Source: Sphingopyxis sp. H073
GTDB lineage: Bacteria; Pseudomonadota; Alphaproteobacteria; Sphingomonadales; Sphingomonadaceae
Reading direction: 5' to 3'
NCBI RefSeq assembly: GCF_001468395.1
Contig: NZ_LNSG01000008.1
Location: forward strand, 1 to 64,000
DNA length: 64,000 nucleotides
Positions 35,881-44,450 of this stretch are shown one piece after another. The position numbers were made by a program, and so were the translations under genes. The notes beneath the pieces were generated by a model. The model was not told the DNA's origin. It saw nothing but the letters and a program-made list of their open reading frames with translations, and did no database searches. Within the stretch, counting starts at the first letter, position 1; the number at the start of each line of letters is the position of its first letter.

Positions 35881-37029
35881 ATGATGAGCCGGCTTCTCTC
35901 ATCCTGCTCGCCCATGGCCCGCACCGCAATCGCGGCGGCGGCAATGCTCGTGGCGACCGCGGCGCAAGCCGCGATCGACGCCGACGTCGCGAAAACCGGC
36001 AACGGAAAACCGGGCTGGTTCAATAGCGACACGTGCCACTCCGTCGCCAATACCGCCATCCCGGCATCGATCGCTTCGCCGACCGGTACGCCCTACCGGC
36101 AATTGAGCGCGCTCGACCGGATGCGCCTGCGCCAGGAGGGCGGCGTGCTGGAGCCCGCCGCCACGGGGCGCACTCCGTCCGCCGACGCCCTGCAGGCGAT
36201 GGCACCGGCGAGTCCAGCCACTTGCTCCGGCCGCCCGGCCGTACCCGGCCGCATCTCGCGCCCCGATTTCTTCGAACCCGTTGCGAGCGATCCGGAGTCC
36301 GAACTCGGCACGGTGGCGCTCCCGGTCGCTCATACGCGCTTCGACGCCCGCTGGGACCGCGTCCGGCGGGCGGCGCCGGGGCCGCTGATGCACGCCGAAC
36401 TGCGCAAGGCCGGCGTGACCGCCGGGATCGACGAGCGGGATTTGCTCCAGCGCGTCAACCAGGGTGTCAATCGGACGCTCGCCTATGTCGAGGACGAGCG
36501 CAACTACGGCCAGCGTGACTTCTGGGCGACCGCCGGGGAAACGCTCGCGCGCGGCCGCGGCGATTGCGAGGATTTCGCGATCCTGAAAATGCAGATGCTG
36601 CGCGCCGCCGGGATCGACGACGACCATATGAAGCTCGTTCTGCTGCGCGACCTCGCGCTGGGCGCCGACCATGCGGTGCTGCTCGTCCGGGCGAAGGACG
36701 GCTGGCTGGCGCTCGATAATATGACCGACCGTCTCTATAGCGGCCCGCAAGCCGGCGAGTTGCGGCCTATGCTGTCGTTCAGCGGCGCGCGACGCTGGAT
36801 TCACGGCTATGCCGACAGCCAGCCCGCGCCAGCACAGCTCGCCGTTCCGGGAAATGCGGATGCCGTCCCGGCGCGGATAGGGAATTGGACGATGACAAGC
36901 CTTGGCCGACGGCCCGAAAAGACCGCCGCAACGCGCGACACCGCGACCGGCTTCGTCCTGGCCAGCCTGACGGCCGCGCGGACGGTGCGCGACATGGTCG
37001 GCCGACGGCGGCTGTTCGAAACGCGATAA
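35881..37029 (+). CDS. LapG-like transglutaminase-type cysteine protease (BTLCP)
   Basis: Periplasmic cysteine protease of the bacterial transglutaminase-like family, to which LapG belongs; LapG releases retained giant adhesins by cutting near their N-terminus. The 382-residue product has a signal peptide (about 1-30, possibly starting at the internal ATG 35914). The catalytic triad is C229 (RGRGDCEDFA), H264 (GADHAVLL) and D279 (LALDNMTD). A Pro/Ala-rich stretch precedes the domain. The giant adhesin operon nearby contains a matching PAAG site. No LapD-type c-di-GMP receptor is adjacent. Confidence 0.88.
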   Translation: MMSRLLSSCSPMARTAIAAAAMLVATAAQAAIDADVAKTGNGKPGWFNSDTCHSVANTAIPASIASPTGTPYRQLSALDRMRLRQEGGVLEPAATGRTPSADALQAMAPASPATCSGRPAVPGRISRPDFFEPVASDPESELGTVALPVAHTRFDARWDRVRRAAPGPLMHAELRKAGVTAGIDERDLLQRVNQGVNRTLAYVEDERNYGQRDFWATAGETLARGRGDCEDFAILKMQMLRAAGIDDDHMKLVLLRDLALGADHAVLLVRAKDGWLALDNMTDRLYSGPQAGELRPMLSFSGARRWIHGYADSQPAPAQLAVPGNADAVPARIGNWTMTSLGRRPEKTAATRDTATGFVLASLTAARTVRDMVGRRRLFETR

Positions 37030-37224
37030 CAAGGCACGCGACCACCTTAACATTACCATCGATACGGGCAGCGATATCGTGCCAGTTCGGTAGCGTCGCG
37101 CGCGACGCGACTCGCCGCGTGCCGAGTCTTCGTGCGACTCGGGCGATGGCCTAAATGATTAAGAATTGTGACCGAACCGATCATATTTTGGGACACTTAG
37201 CTCGCACGCGGGCGCCGGCTGAGC

Positions 37225-37238
37225 TATCCATAGGGGTA
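37225..37238 (-). promoter_or_regulatory. TACCCMTAYGGATA motif, copy 1
   Basis: On the minus strand this reads TACCCCTATGGATA. It agrees with 12 of 14 bases of the site at 59211 upstream of the second LuxR-family gene; the first seven bases fit the NarL half-site TACYYMT. It lies about 330 bases before the NarL-type regulator. Confidence 0.45.
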
Positions 37239-37271
37239 GCACCGCATTGCTCGCTCCCGCACTCAGGCATC

Positions 37272-37301
37272 GTTTAACATTCTGCATTTCATGTGTTAAA
37301 C
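37272..37301. repeat. GTTTAACA inverted repeat
   Basis: GTTTAACA (37272-37279) and TGTTAAAC (37294-37301) are exact inverted repeats with a 14-base spacer. It is a possible operator of the downstream regulator gene. Confidence 0.45.
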
Positions 37302-37355
37302 AACGCCCACTCTTCGGAAGGGCCGACAGGGGACAAGGGGGGCGGGAACGGACGC

Positions 37356-37371
37356 TACCTCTTTGGGGGTA
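37356..37371. promoter_or_regulatory. NarL-like 7-2-7 dyad
   Basis: TACCTCT-TT-GGGGGTA. The first half fits the NarL heptamer TACYYMT exactly and the second fits its complement at six of seven positions, with the canonical two-base spacer. It lies about 195 bases before the NarL-family regulator, so autoregulation is possible. Confidence 0.4.
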
Positions 37372-37565
37372 GAGGGCTGAATCCCGATGGAATCCCTAAG
37401 CAAATTGTATAACCATATTTGCAGTAAATCGATCACGAATCGAAAAAGTTAACGCGATTTAACAAAACAAGCGATCCGGGTTTGATGATCGGCGGGGACA
37501 TGCGGTTCGAGTGACGTTGAAAAACAAAATGGGTTGCCTTGACTGAACTTTCAGGGAGGCGGGTG

Positions 37566-38306
37566 ATGTTGGAGGTGGTTCAAATTTCGCTGGTGGCGAA
37601 AAACGAAATCGCAAGGGAGGGTTTGCGAAACATACTTTCGAGTGACAATTTTCGGATCGAGGCTTCGGTGTCGGATATCTCGGCGCTTCTCGACCCACAG
37701 GGGAATATCGAACGCGACGACGATCATCATGTGATCGTGATCGACAGCGGAAACGCCGGTTTCGGGCTCGACGCGTGCCGCAAGCTCGCCGCGAAGCGAA
37801 GCAGGACACGGTTGGCGCTGCTCATGGACCACTATTCCTTCGAGGACGTGGTCGAAGCGTTCCAGATCGGCGCCGATGGCGTCATCATCAAGGAAATTTC
37901 CTGCGCACCGCTCACCGAATCGATCCGGCTGGTGGCGCTTGGCGAAAAGGTTTTCCCGTCGCAGCTGGTCAACAATCTGACGAGCTGGATTCCGACCGCG
38001 ATTGCGGGCGACTGGAAGGTCAGCGCGGCGTCGGTCGGCCTGTCCGACCGCGAGATCGAGATTCTCGAAAGCATCATGGCGGGCATGGCGAACAAGGTCA
38101 TCGCGCGGCAATTCGGGATCTGCGAAGCCACGGTGAAGGTGCATGTGAAGGCGATCCTCCGCAAGCTGGGGGTCGAGAACCGCACCCAGGCCGCGACGTG
38201 GGGAGTCAAAAACGGTTTAGGTGAACCGGTGCAGCTCAATTTGCGGGAGGTACGGCCGGCGCGGGCTCTCCCCAGGCTGTCACCGGTCACGGGACGGGCG
38301 GCCTGA
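37566..38306 (+). CDS. NarL/FixJ-type response regulator with degenerate receiver
   Basis: 246 residues. The N-terminal receiver domain has a possible phosphoacceptor D60 (VIVID) and lysine K109 (GVIIKE). The usual acidic pair after strand 1 is missing: the sequence is LVAKNEIAREGL instead of a VDDHPL-type motif. The C-terminal LuxR/GerE helix-turn-helix (158-215) reads LSDREIEILESIMAGMANKVIARQFGICEATVKVHVKAILRKLGV. It may act without classical phosphorylation. ATG 37566 follows GGGAGG. It lies beyond the end of the adhesin operon, converging on it, and next to the LapG-like gene; control of adhesin production is a reasonable inference. Confidence 0.88.
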   Translation: MLEVVQISLVAKNEIAREGLRNILSSDNFRIEASVSDISALLDPQGNIERDDDHHVIVIDSGNAGFGLDACRKLAAKRSRTRLALLMDHYSFEDVVEAFQIGADGVIIKEISCAPLTESIRLVALGEKVFPSQLVNNLTSWIPTAIAGDWKVSAASVGLSDREIEILESIMAGMANKVIARQFGICEATVKVHVKAILRKLGVENRTQAATWGVKNGLGEPVQLNLREVRPARALPRLSPVTGRAA

Positions 38307-38321
38307 TCGCCGCGACGATCT

Positions 38322-38348
38322 GAACGAGAGCCGCGCACGCTCTCGTTC
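38322..38348 (+). terminator. Perfect 10-bp hairpin after the NarL-type regulator
   Basis: GAACGAGAGC (38322-38331) and GCTCTCGTTC (38339-38348) with a seven-base loop, 15 bases after the stop codon. It has no T-tract; it may protect the 3' end or assist the stronger hairpin that follows. Confidence 0.45.
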
Positions 38349-38363
38349 GCTGCGACAAGCATC

Positions 38364-38408
38364 AAAAAGAGCGGGCTCCGGATCGAATCCGGGGCCCGCT
38401 TTCATTTT
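38364..38408. terminator. Bidirectional rho-independent terminator
   Basis: A 14-bp stem (38370-38383 with 38387-38400, one G-U pair) and three-base loop are flanked by AAAAA on the left and TTCATTTT on the right. It can terminate both the regulator (plus) and the end of the adhesin secretion operon (minus). Confidence 0.9.
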
Positions 38409-38427
38409 GGATCCCGACCGGCGGTGA

Positions 38428-39699
38428 TCAGCGTTCGGTAAAGGCTTCCGAGCGCGCGCGCAGGAAGGGCTTGAACAAGTAGCTGAGCACGCTCTTCTTG
38501 CCCGTGATCACCTCGACGTCGCAGATCATGCCGGGGCTGATCGGCAGCTTGCGCTGCCCGCTCTTGAGGTAAGCGACGTCGGTCTCGACAACGACGGTAA
38601 AATAGGCCTCTTTTGCGACCTCGTCATAGATGCTGTCGGCCGAGACCTGCACGACGCGGCCCGCCAAGGCGCCATAGATGGCGAAGTCATAGGCCGTGAC
38701 CTTTACATTCGCGCGGTCACCGACCTTGATGAACGCGATGTCGCGTGGCGCGACGCGCGCCTCGACGAGCAATTTGTCACCGACGGGCACGACCTGCATG
38801 ATCTTCTGTCCCGCCTGGACGAAGCCGCCGACCGTCGTAACCTGCACGTCGTTGACGATCCCGTTCACGGGCGAGCGGATTTCGCTGCGGTCGCGGCGCC
38901 CGGCGGCACCGCGCAGCGACTCGGAATTCACTGCCATCTTGGCGATCAGCTGGTTGCGTTCGTTGAGCGCCTCCTGCCGGAATTGCAGCCCCGCCTCCGA
39001 CATCTGCGCGCGCGCTTCGCTGATCGCGGCGGAGGCGCGCGAGGCCGCCTGTTCGGCGGCAGCGAGCTTGCCGCGGATTTCGGTCGCCTCGCGCCGCGCG
39101 TTGAGCAATTCGGTTTGCGGTACGATCGATTTCGCCGCGAGCGGCTCGAGCAGCTCGACCTGATTCTGCGCGAGGCCGAGGCTCGATTTCAGCGACGCGA
39201 TCGTCGCCTGTGCCTCGTCATAATCGCGGCGGCGCTGCTCGACCGCGGCGGCGAGCGCGGCTTGCCGGCTCTTGAGCGCGGCGGCGCGCACCGATTGCAG
39301 GTCCGCCTCCTGGCTGCATTCGACCTGGCTCTGTCCGGGGCCGCAAGCGGCGCCCGCTCCGCTGCCGCTCCCCTCGCGCCCCAGGCGCGCCGCGCGCGCG
39401 GCAAGCGAGCGGTTCTCGGCCTCGATCTGGCCGAGCTGCGACGAGGATTCGGTGTCGTCGAGCCGCACGAGCAACTGCCCCCGGCGCACCGGCTGCCCCG
39501 GCCGGACGACGATGTCGAGGATCGTCGCCGGTTCCGACGACTGGACAACCTGTGCCTTGCTGGAAGGGATGACGCGGCCCTGTCCGCGCGTCACCTCCTC
39601 GACCTTGGCGAAGCTCGCCCAACTCACGAAAACGAACAGCCCGACGGCCGACGCCAGGATCACCCGGCGGGTGCCCACATAGGGGCGCGCTCTGATCAC
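38428..39699 (-). CDS. HlyD-family adaptor of the adhesin secretion system (LapC-like)
   Basis: Periplasmic membrane-fusion protein linking the ABC exporter to TolC. The 423-residue product has one N-terminal membrane segment (about 13-31). The HlyD start VTRGQGRVIPSSKAQVVQSSEPATI precedes a lipoyl-like lobe (VVRPGQPVRRGQLLVRLDD), a long Ala/Gln/Glu coiled-coil (about 90-260), and the returning lobe and beta-barrel RSPVNGIVNDVQVTTVGGFVQAGQ. It starts at GTG 39699, four bases inside the SleB gene (GTGA overlap). It is the last gene of the operon. Confidence 0.92.
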   Translation of the reverse strand: MIRARPYVGTRRVILASAVGLFVFVSWASFAKVEEVTRGQGRVIPSSKAQVVQSSEPATILDIVVRPGQPVRRGQLLVRLDDTESSSQLGQIEAENRSLAARAARLGREGSGSGAGAACGPGQSQVECSQEADLQSVRAAALKSRQAALAAAVEQRRRDYDEAQATIASLKSSLGLAQNQVELLEPLAAKSIVPQTELLNARREATEIRGKLAAAEQAASRASAAISEARAQMSEAGLQFRQEALNERNQLIAKMAVNSESLRGAAGRRDRSEIRSPVNGIVNDVQVTTVGGFVQAGQKIMQVVPVGDKLLVEARVAPRDIAFIKVGDRANVKVTAYDFAIYGALAGRVVQVSADSIYDEVAKEAYFTVVVETDVAYLKSGQRKLPISPGMICDVEVITGKKSVLSYLFKPFLRARSEAFTER

Positions 39700-40760
39700 G
39701 AACCGCTCTCCTTCAATCCGATATCAAAGTCGCCGCCCTGTTGCGCGGCGATCATCCGCGACGCGCGGCTCGCTTCCTCGGGCGCCGGGATCGCGAGCTC
39801 CCAGCCCTTCGCAGTGTCGAGACGGCCGCCATTGTCGTTTTCGGCGCGCCGGTCCTGCAGCGCGGCGGTCGGATCGCCCGCCGCCGCAAGCGTCCGCCCG
39901 TCGCCACCTGCGCCTCCGCCGCCCTTCGCGAGCGAAGCACGCGGCAGGATCGCCGGTATGGCTTCCATTCCGCTATAGCGGCCCGAAAAGGCTCCCGGCG
40001 TGCCCCAGCGGCCCGGCCAGCGGTAAAAGATATGCGCGCCGATCTGCGCGAGCTTGACCAGCTTGGGCGCCCAATAGGGCGACACATAATTGGCGTGATA
40101 ATGGGTCGCATAGCCGACCGACGGTTCGACATAGCCATTGAGGGCGGCGAGCGCGACTTCCTCGGCTTCCTTCCACGCCTCGGTATTGGGCCGCCGCTTC
40201 AACGAGCCGTCGCAGGTGAAGCTGAACTGGCACACCGGCCGGTTCACCCCCTGATAGACGACGCCGCACACCGATTTCGGAAAGGCAGGGTGCATCATGC
40301 GATTGAGCACGACCTGCGCGACCGCGCGCCGCCCCTTGACCGGTTCGAACCCGGCCTCGAAATAGACCGCCTGCGTCAGGCATTTGAGCGCGGTCAGCCG
40401 CGCAATCTGGTCGGCGGCCATCGGCTCGAAGGGCCGCGCTTTCACGACCGGGCCGTGGGCGAAGGGGATCGCCTCGTTGCGCGTGATCGCGGTCTCGGGC
40501 GCCTCGACGATCATCTGCGCGGGGTCTTCGGTCAGCTTGATCAGTTCGACCATCTCGCGGTCGAGCTTGGGCGGCCGAGCGTCTTCCTGCGCTTGATAGT
40601 CGGCTTCGCCGACGCCGAACAAGTCACCGAGCCGCGCCCACAGCGCGTTCGAGGTCAGCAACGACACGACGACGACGATGCCAAGCACCCACAGCGCGGT
40701 GCGACGATTGTCGTCGGGCGCGACAGTGCCGTAGCGGCGAGGGGCGACCGCGGCGCTCAT
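39696..40760 (-). CDS. SleB-type cell wall hydrolase in the T1SS operon
   Basis: 354 residues with an N-terminal membrane segment (WVLGIVVVVSLLTSNALW). The Hydrolase_2/SleB domain (about 125-240) has LTQAVYFEAGFEPVKGRRAVAQVVLNRM with the probable catalytic Glu, then VCQFSFTCDG and YATHYHANYVSPYW. SleB-like enzymes are lytic transglycosylases of peptidoglycan. It overlaps both neighbours by four bases, so it belongs to the secretion operon. It may open the wall for the exporter or for the giant adhesin. The C-terminal 100 residues are low in complexity. Confidence 0.9.
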   Translation of the reverse strand: MSAAVAPRRYGTVAPDDNRRTALWVLGIVVVVSLLTSNALWARLGDLFGVGEADYQAQEDARPPKLDREMVELIKLTEDPAQMIVEAPETAITRNEAIPFAHGPVVKARPFEPMAADQIARLTALKCLTQAVYFEAGFEPVKGRRAVAQVVLNRMMHPAFPKSVCGVVYQGVNRPVCQFSFTCDGSLKRRPNTEAWKEAEEVALAALNGYVEPSVGYATHYHANYVSPYWAPKLVKLAQIGAHIFYRWPGRWGTPGAFSGRYSGMEAIPAILPRASLAKGGGGAGGDGRTLAAAGDPTAALQDRRAENDNGGRLDTAKGWELAIPAPEEASRASRMIAAQQGGDFDIGLKESGS

Positions 40761-42889
40761 GAAAGCGTCCGCTGCGCGAGGATCTCGTCGCGCGGGCCGT
40801 CGGCGACGATCCGGCCATTGTCCATCACGATCAGCCGGTCGACGAGGTTCAGCACCGCCATCCGGTGCGTCGCGAGGATCAGCGTCTGGTCGGCGGGGAT
40901 CGCGGTCCGCAACCGGTCGACGAACAATTGCTCGGTCTGGCTGTCCATTGCCCCGGTCGGCTCGTCGAGGAAGAGCAAGTGCGCCGGGGTCACCAGCGCA
41001 CGCGCCAGCACCAGGAAGCTGCGCTGCCCGCCCGACAGGCGCGATCCGCGCTCGCCGATGTGGAAATCGAACCCCGTCGCGTCGCGGCCGATGAAGGCAT
41101 CGGCGCCCGACCACTTCACCGCTTCGATGATCGCGGCGTCGTTCGCTTCGTTCGCGCCGACGAGCAGATTCTCGCGCACCGTGCCACTGAACAGCTCGGC
41201 GTCCTGCCCGACGAAGCGAAGCGTTTCGCGGAGGTCGTGCGGATCATATTGCCGGCTTTCGAGGCCGTCGATGCGATAGCTGCCCGCGGTCGGGTCATAG
41301 AGGCCGCAAAGCAGGCGGCCGAGCGTCGATTTGCCCGATGCGACGCGGCCGATCAGCCCGATGCGCTCGCCGGGCTCGATCGTCAGGCTGATATCGGCCA
41401 GCGCCTCGCGCTCGGTATCGGGATAATGGAACCCCGCATGGTCGAGCTGCAAGCGCCCACTGCGGATCTCCGGCGTGATCGAGCGGCTGCCCTTCTCGCG
41501 CTCGTCCTCCTGGTCCATCAACAATTGCAGGCTGTTCAGCGTGACGAACGCCTGCCGCCCGCGCGTCATCAGGAAGGCGAGCTGCCCGACTGGGGCGAGC
41601 GAGCGGCTGGCGAGCATGACGATCGCGATGATCGCGCCCATCGAGATGATACCGGCGTTGAACAGGTAAAAGCCACCGATGATCAGCGCGATGCTCGTTC
41701 CCTGCTGGCAGAGCGTAGCGAGATTGACCGCGGTCGCGGTCAGCTTGCGCATCTCCTCCTGCGTATAGGCGTTCGATGCCGAGAGCCGCCGCCACTTGCC
41801 GAGCATCCGCCCTTCGGCGCGGCACGCCTTCACGGTTTCGAGGCTGCCGATCGATTCGATCAGCGTCGTCTGGAGCAGGCTGGTGTCGACCTGCGCGTCG
41901 GCGACCGCGAGGCTCATCCGCCGCTGGAGCAGCCAGCCCATGACGAGCATGATCGCCATCGAAACGATGGGGATCACCGCCAGCCAGCCGCCGAGCACCG
42001 CGATCAGGCCGACGAAGACGAAGAGGAAAAAGATGTCGGTGACCAGCACGACGGTGGTCGAGGCGAAGAAGTCGCGCACCTGTTCATACTCGGTCACCCG
42101 CCGCGCCAGTGCGCCGGTGCTGCCGCGCTGCGTCGCGAGCGGCAGGTTCAATACCTTGTCGAGCAGGCGCTGCGACAAGCGCGCGTCGATCCCGCGTCCG
42201 ACCTCGTCGATCAGCCCGGTTCGCGCGAGCCGCAGTCCATATTCGACCGCGATCGCGAACATCGCGCCGAGCGCGAGCACCCACAGGCTCGACGCCGCCT
42301 TGTTCGGGATGATCCGGTCATAAACGTTCATCGTGAACAGCGGCATCGCGAAGGCGAGCAGGCTGATCAGGAACGACGCGAGCATGACATAGGCATATTG
42401 CCCGCGCTCTTTCCACACCTCGCTCCAGAACCAGTGATGCTTTGCCGCCTCGTCCCACGGCCGCTCGCGCGCCGCCTCGCTCGACGGATCGTGGCGCACG
42501 ATCACGCCCTGCCCCGAATAGGCGGCCTCGAGCAGCGCGCGGTCGACGCGGACGTCGGCGCTCGCACCCGGCAGGCGCACCGAACAGGCGTCGCCATCGA
42601 GGTCGGTGAGGATCAGCGGCCGTTCGCCATCGACGAGCAGGATCGCGGGCACGTCCTGCGTGTTCCAGCCCGCCAGCGGCCGGCGCACGAGATGGCAGCG
42701 CAGCCCGACGGCATCCAGCGCATGGTCGATCTGGTCGAGCGGGACGAACCCGTCCTCGTCTAGCGCCAGCCCCTTCTTGACGCGCCCCTCGGCGAAGGGG
42801 CGCTCGAACATCGCGGCGATGCCCGCGACCGTATCGAGCAGTTCGTCGCCATCGGCAGGCGCGGCCCGCCAGCTATCGAACCCCGTCAT
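40757..42889 (-). CDS. Type I secretion ABC exporter, LssB/LapB type
   Basis: Inner-membrane ATPase exporting the giant adhesin. The 710-residue product has an N-terminal C39-like domain (about 15-130) without the catalytic cysteine, as in exporters of adhesins and RTX toxins. A six-helix membrane domain follows (AMPLFTMNVYDRIIPNKAASSLW). The ATPase has Walker A GRVASGKST, signature LSGGQRS and Walker B LLFLDEPTGAMD. ATG 42889 is used; ATG 42925 or GTG 42943, which overlaps the TolC stop by four bases, would lengthen it. Its stop overlaps the SleB start. Confidence 0.92.
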   Translation of the reverse strand: MTGFDSWRAAPADGDELLDTVAGIAAMFERPFAEGRVKKGLALDEDGFVPLDQIDHALDAVGLRCHLVRRPLAGWNTQDVPAILLVDGERPLILTDLDGDACSVRLPGASADVRVDRALLEAAYSGQGVIVRHDPSSEAARERPWDEAAKHHWFWSEVWKERGQYAYVMLASFLISLLAFAMPLFTMNVYDRIIPNKAASSLWVLALGAMFAIAVEYGLRLARTGLIDEVGRGIDARLSQRLLDKVLNLPLATQRGSTGALARRVTEYEQVRDFFASTTVVLVTDIFFLFVFVGLIAVLGGWLAVIPIVSMAIMLVMGWLLQRRMSLAVADAQVDTSLLQTTLIESIGSLETVKACRAEGRMLGKWRRLSASNAYTQEEMRKLTATAVNLATLCQQGTSIALIIGGFYLFNAGIISMGAIIAIVMLASRSLAPVGQLAFLMTRGRQAFVTLNSLQLLMDQEDEREKGSRSITPEIRSGRLQLDHAGFHYPDTEREALADISLTIEPGERIGLIGRVASGKSTLGRLLCGLYDPTAGSYRIDGLESRQYDPHDLRETLRFVGQDAELFSGTVRENLLVGANEANDAAIIEAVKWSGADAFIGRDATGFDFHIGERGSRLSGGQRSFLVLARALVTPAHLLFLDEPTGAMDSQTEQLFVDRLRTAIPADQTLILATHRMAVLNLVDRLIVMDNGRIVADGPRDEILAQRTLS

Positions 42890-42939
42890 CAGCGAAACGT
42901 CGCGAAGTCGGCGGGCACCACGCATATGACCCGGAAAAT

Positions 42940-44337
42940 TCACCGCGGTTCCCGCATCGAGGCCGGATCGGTCTGCGGTGCGGGCTTGACCTTGAAACGC
43001 TCGCGCGCATCGGCGATCGCGGCCTTCGGCGGCGCGACCTCCATCGCCGCGAGCAGGTCGTTGAGCGCCGCCAGCAATTTGAACTCGGCGTAAAATTGCG
43101 CGAATTTGGCCGTCTCGGCGCGAACCTGGACATTGTAGCGGGTGTTCTGCGCGTCGAGCACGTCGAGCAACGAGCGGCGGCCCACGTTGAACTGGGCGCG
43201 GTACGAGCGCAGCAGTTCGTCCGACACGCGGCTCTGCTCTTCGAGTTCCTTGACCAGCCGGCCTTGCGCGTCCCACGTATTCCAGGCGATGCGCACATCC
43301 TCTTCGGCTTCGCGCACCATCTGGTCGACACGGAAGCGCGCCTCGCGCTCGCGGCGGTACATTTCCTGCACCTTCGACTTTTTGATGCCGCCGTTGAAGA
43401 CGTCCCAGCGCATGACGACGCCCGCTTGCAGATCGTTGGTCTCGCCGCGGAAGCCGTCGATATCGTCGCCGATGCGCGCATTGCCCTCGAGCGCGAGCGT
43501 CGGCATCTGCTCGGCCTTCGCCTTGCCGACCATCGCGTGCGCCGCGTCGAGATCGGCCTGCGCCTCGCGCACGCGGGGGTTGCGCTCGCGCGCTCGGCCG
43601 AGCGCTTCTTCGAGCGAGGCGGGGATATTGCCCGCAAGCGACGGCGGCAGCGAAGCGCCGTCGACAAGTTCGAGACCGGTCAGCGTCCGAAACGACGCCC
43701 CCGTGTTGACGAGGTCGAGGTTGGATTCGGTCAATCGCGCCTGCGCCGCCTGCTGCCGCTCTTCGGCCTGCTGCTGGTCCGCGATGCTGAGCGAACCCTT
43801 CGCAACGCCTTCGCGCAGGTCCGCCACCAGCTTGCTGTGGAAATCGATATTGTCCTGCGACGCCGCGACAATGCGCTGCTGGAGCAGATAGTCGAGATAT
43901 TGGCGCGTCACCTGCAGCGCGATGAACTGCGAGCGTTCCTCGACGCGAAAGGCGGCGCCGTCGGTCCGCGACGCCTGGCGCTTCACTTCCTTGCTCCGCA
44001 CCCCTCCGTCGAACAGCATCTGTTCGATGCGCAGGCTGCCTTCGACCGGATAGAGCTTGTCATCGGCGATCCCGAGATTGCGCCGCGTGCTGTTTTCGAG
44101 CCGGCGGATTCCCGCCGATCCCTCGACCGAAACCCGCGGCAGGAACAGGCCCTGCGCCTGTTCGCGCTCGAATTCGATTGCGGTACGGTTTTCCACCGCC
44201 TGGTTGATTTCGGGGTTCGTCTGCATCGCCGTTTCGACCGCAGTCTTGAGCTCGACACGCTGCGCGCGCGCCGTTCCCGATATCGCGACGACGGCGACGG
44301 CGGTGAGCAACAAGGCTGCTGTACGGATCTTCGGCAT
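42940..44337 (-). CDS. TolC-family outer-membrane protein of the adhesin system (LapE-like)
   Basis: Trimeric outer-membrane channel for type I secretion. The 465-residue product has a signal peptide ending near GTARAQ and two internally repeated OEP helical-barrel halves (from ELKTAVETAMQTNPEI and from SLEEALGRARERNPRV). The family motif FNVGRRSLLDVLDAQNT lies near residue 390. ATG 44337 follows GGGGAAG. It lies 113 bp after the adhesin gene and directly before the ABC gene. Confidence 0.92.
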   Translation of the reverse strand: MPKIRTAALLLTAVAVVAISGTARAQRVELKTAVETAMQTNPEINQAVENRTAIEFEREQAQGLFLPRVSVEGSAGIRRLENSTRRNLGIADDKLYPVEGSLRIEQMLFDGGVRSKEVKRQASRTDGAAFRVEERSQFIALQVTRQYLDYLLQQRIVAASQDNIDFHSKLVADLREGVAKGSLSIADQQQAEERQQAAQARLTESNLDLVNTGASFRTLTGLELVDGASLPPSLAGNIPASLEEALGRARERNPRVREAQADLDAAHAMVGKAKAEQMPTLALEGNARIGDDIDGFRGETNDLQAGVVMRWDVFNGGIKKSKVQEMYRREREARFRVDQMVREAEEDVRIAWNTWDAQGRLVKELEEQSRVSDELLRSYRAQFNVGRRSLLDVLDAQNTRYNVQVRAETAKFAQFYAEFKLLAALNDLLAAMEVAPPKAAIADARERFKVKPAPQTDPASMREPR

Positions 44338-44450
44338 CTTACTTCCCCTGCTTTTCCCTCGGTCGTCGTCGGCGGATAGCGGTCCCGGCCAGTCGGCCTG
44401 CGTTGCTTCCCCCGTTGCGCCCCTTGTCTTTTGTTCCGTCTTTCGTGCGG

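Larger units (their letters stand above)
37030..37565. other. 536-bp AT-richer regulatory region upstream of the NarL-type regulator
   Basis: No gene is visible. The region is notably AT-richer than its surroundings and holds several dyads: a TACCCCT-type site (37225-37238), an inverted repeat of GTTTAACA (37272-37301), a 7-2-7 dyad (37356-37371), and two TTAA boxes six bases apart (37449-37462). It looks like a heavily regulated promoter; an unrecognised small RNA cannot be excluded. Confidence 0.6.

Noticed and set aside
37449-37462. TTAA boxes as a CtrA site upstream of the NarL-type regulator
   Set aside because: The spacer is six bases, not seven, so I list it only as part of the dyad-rich region.
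40757-42889. N-terminal C39 peptidase activity in the adhesin ABC exporter
   Set aside because: The domain lacks the catalytic cysteine, so it is a C39-like docking domain rather than a bacteriocin-type peptidase.
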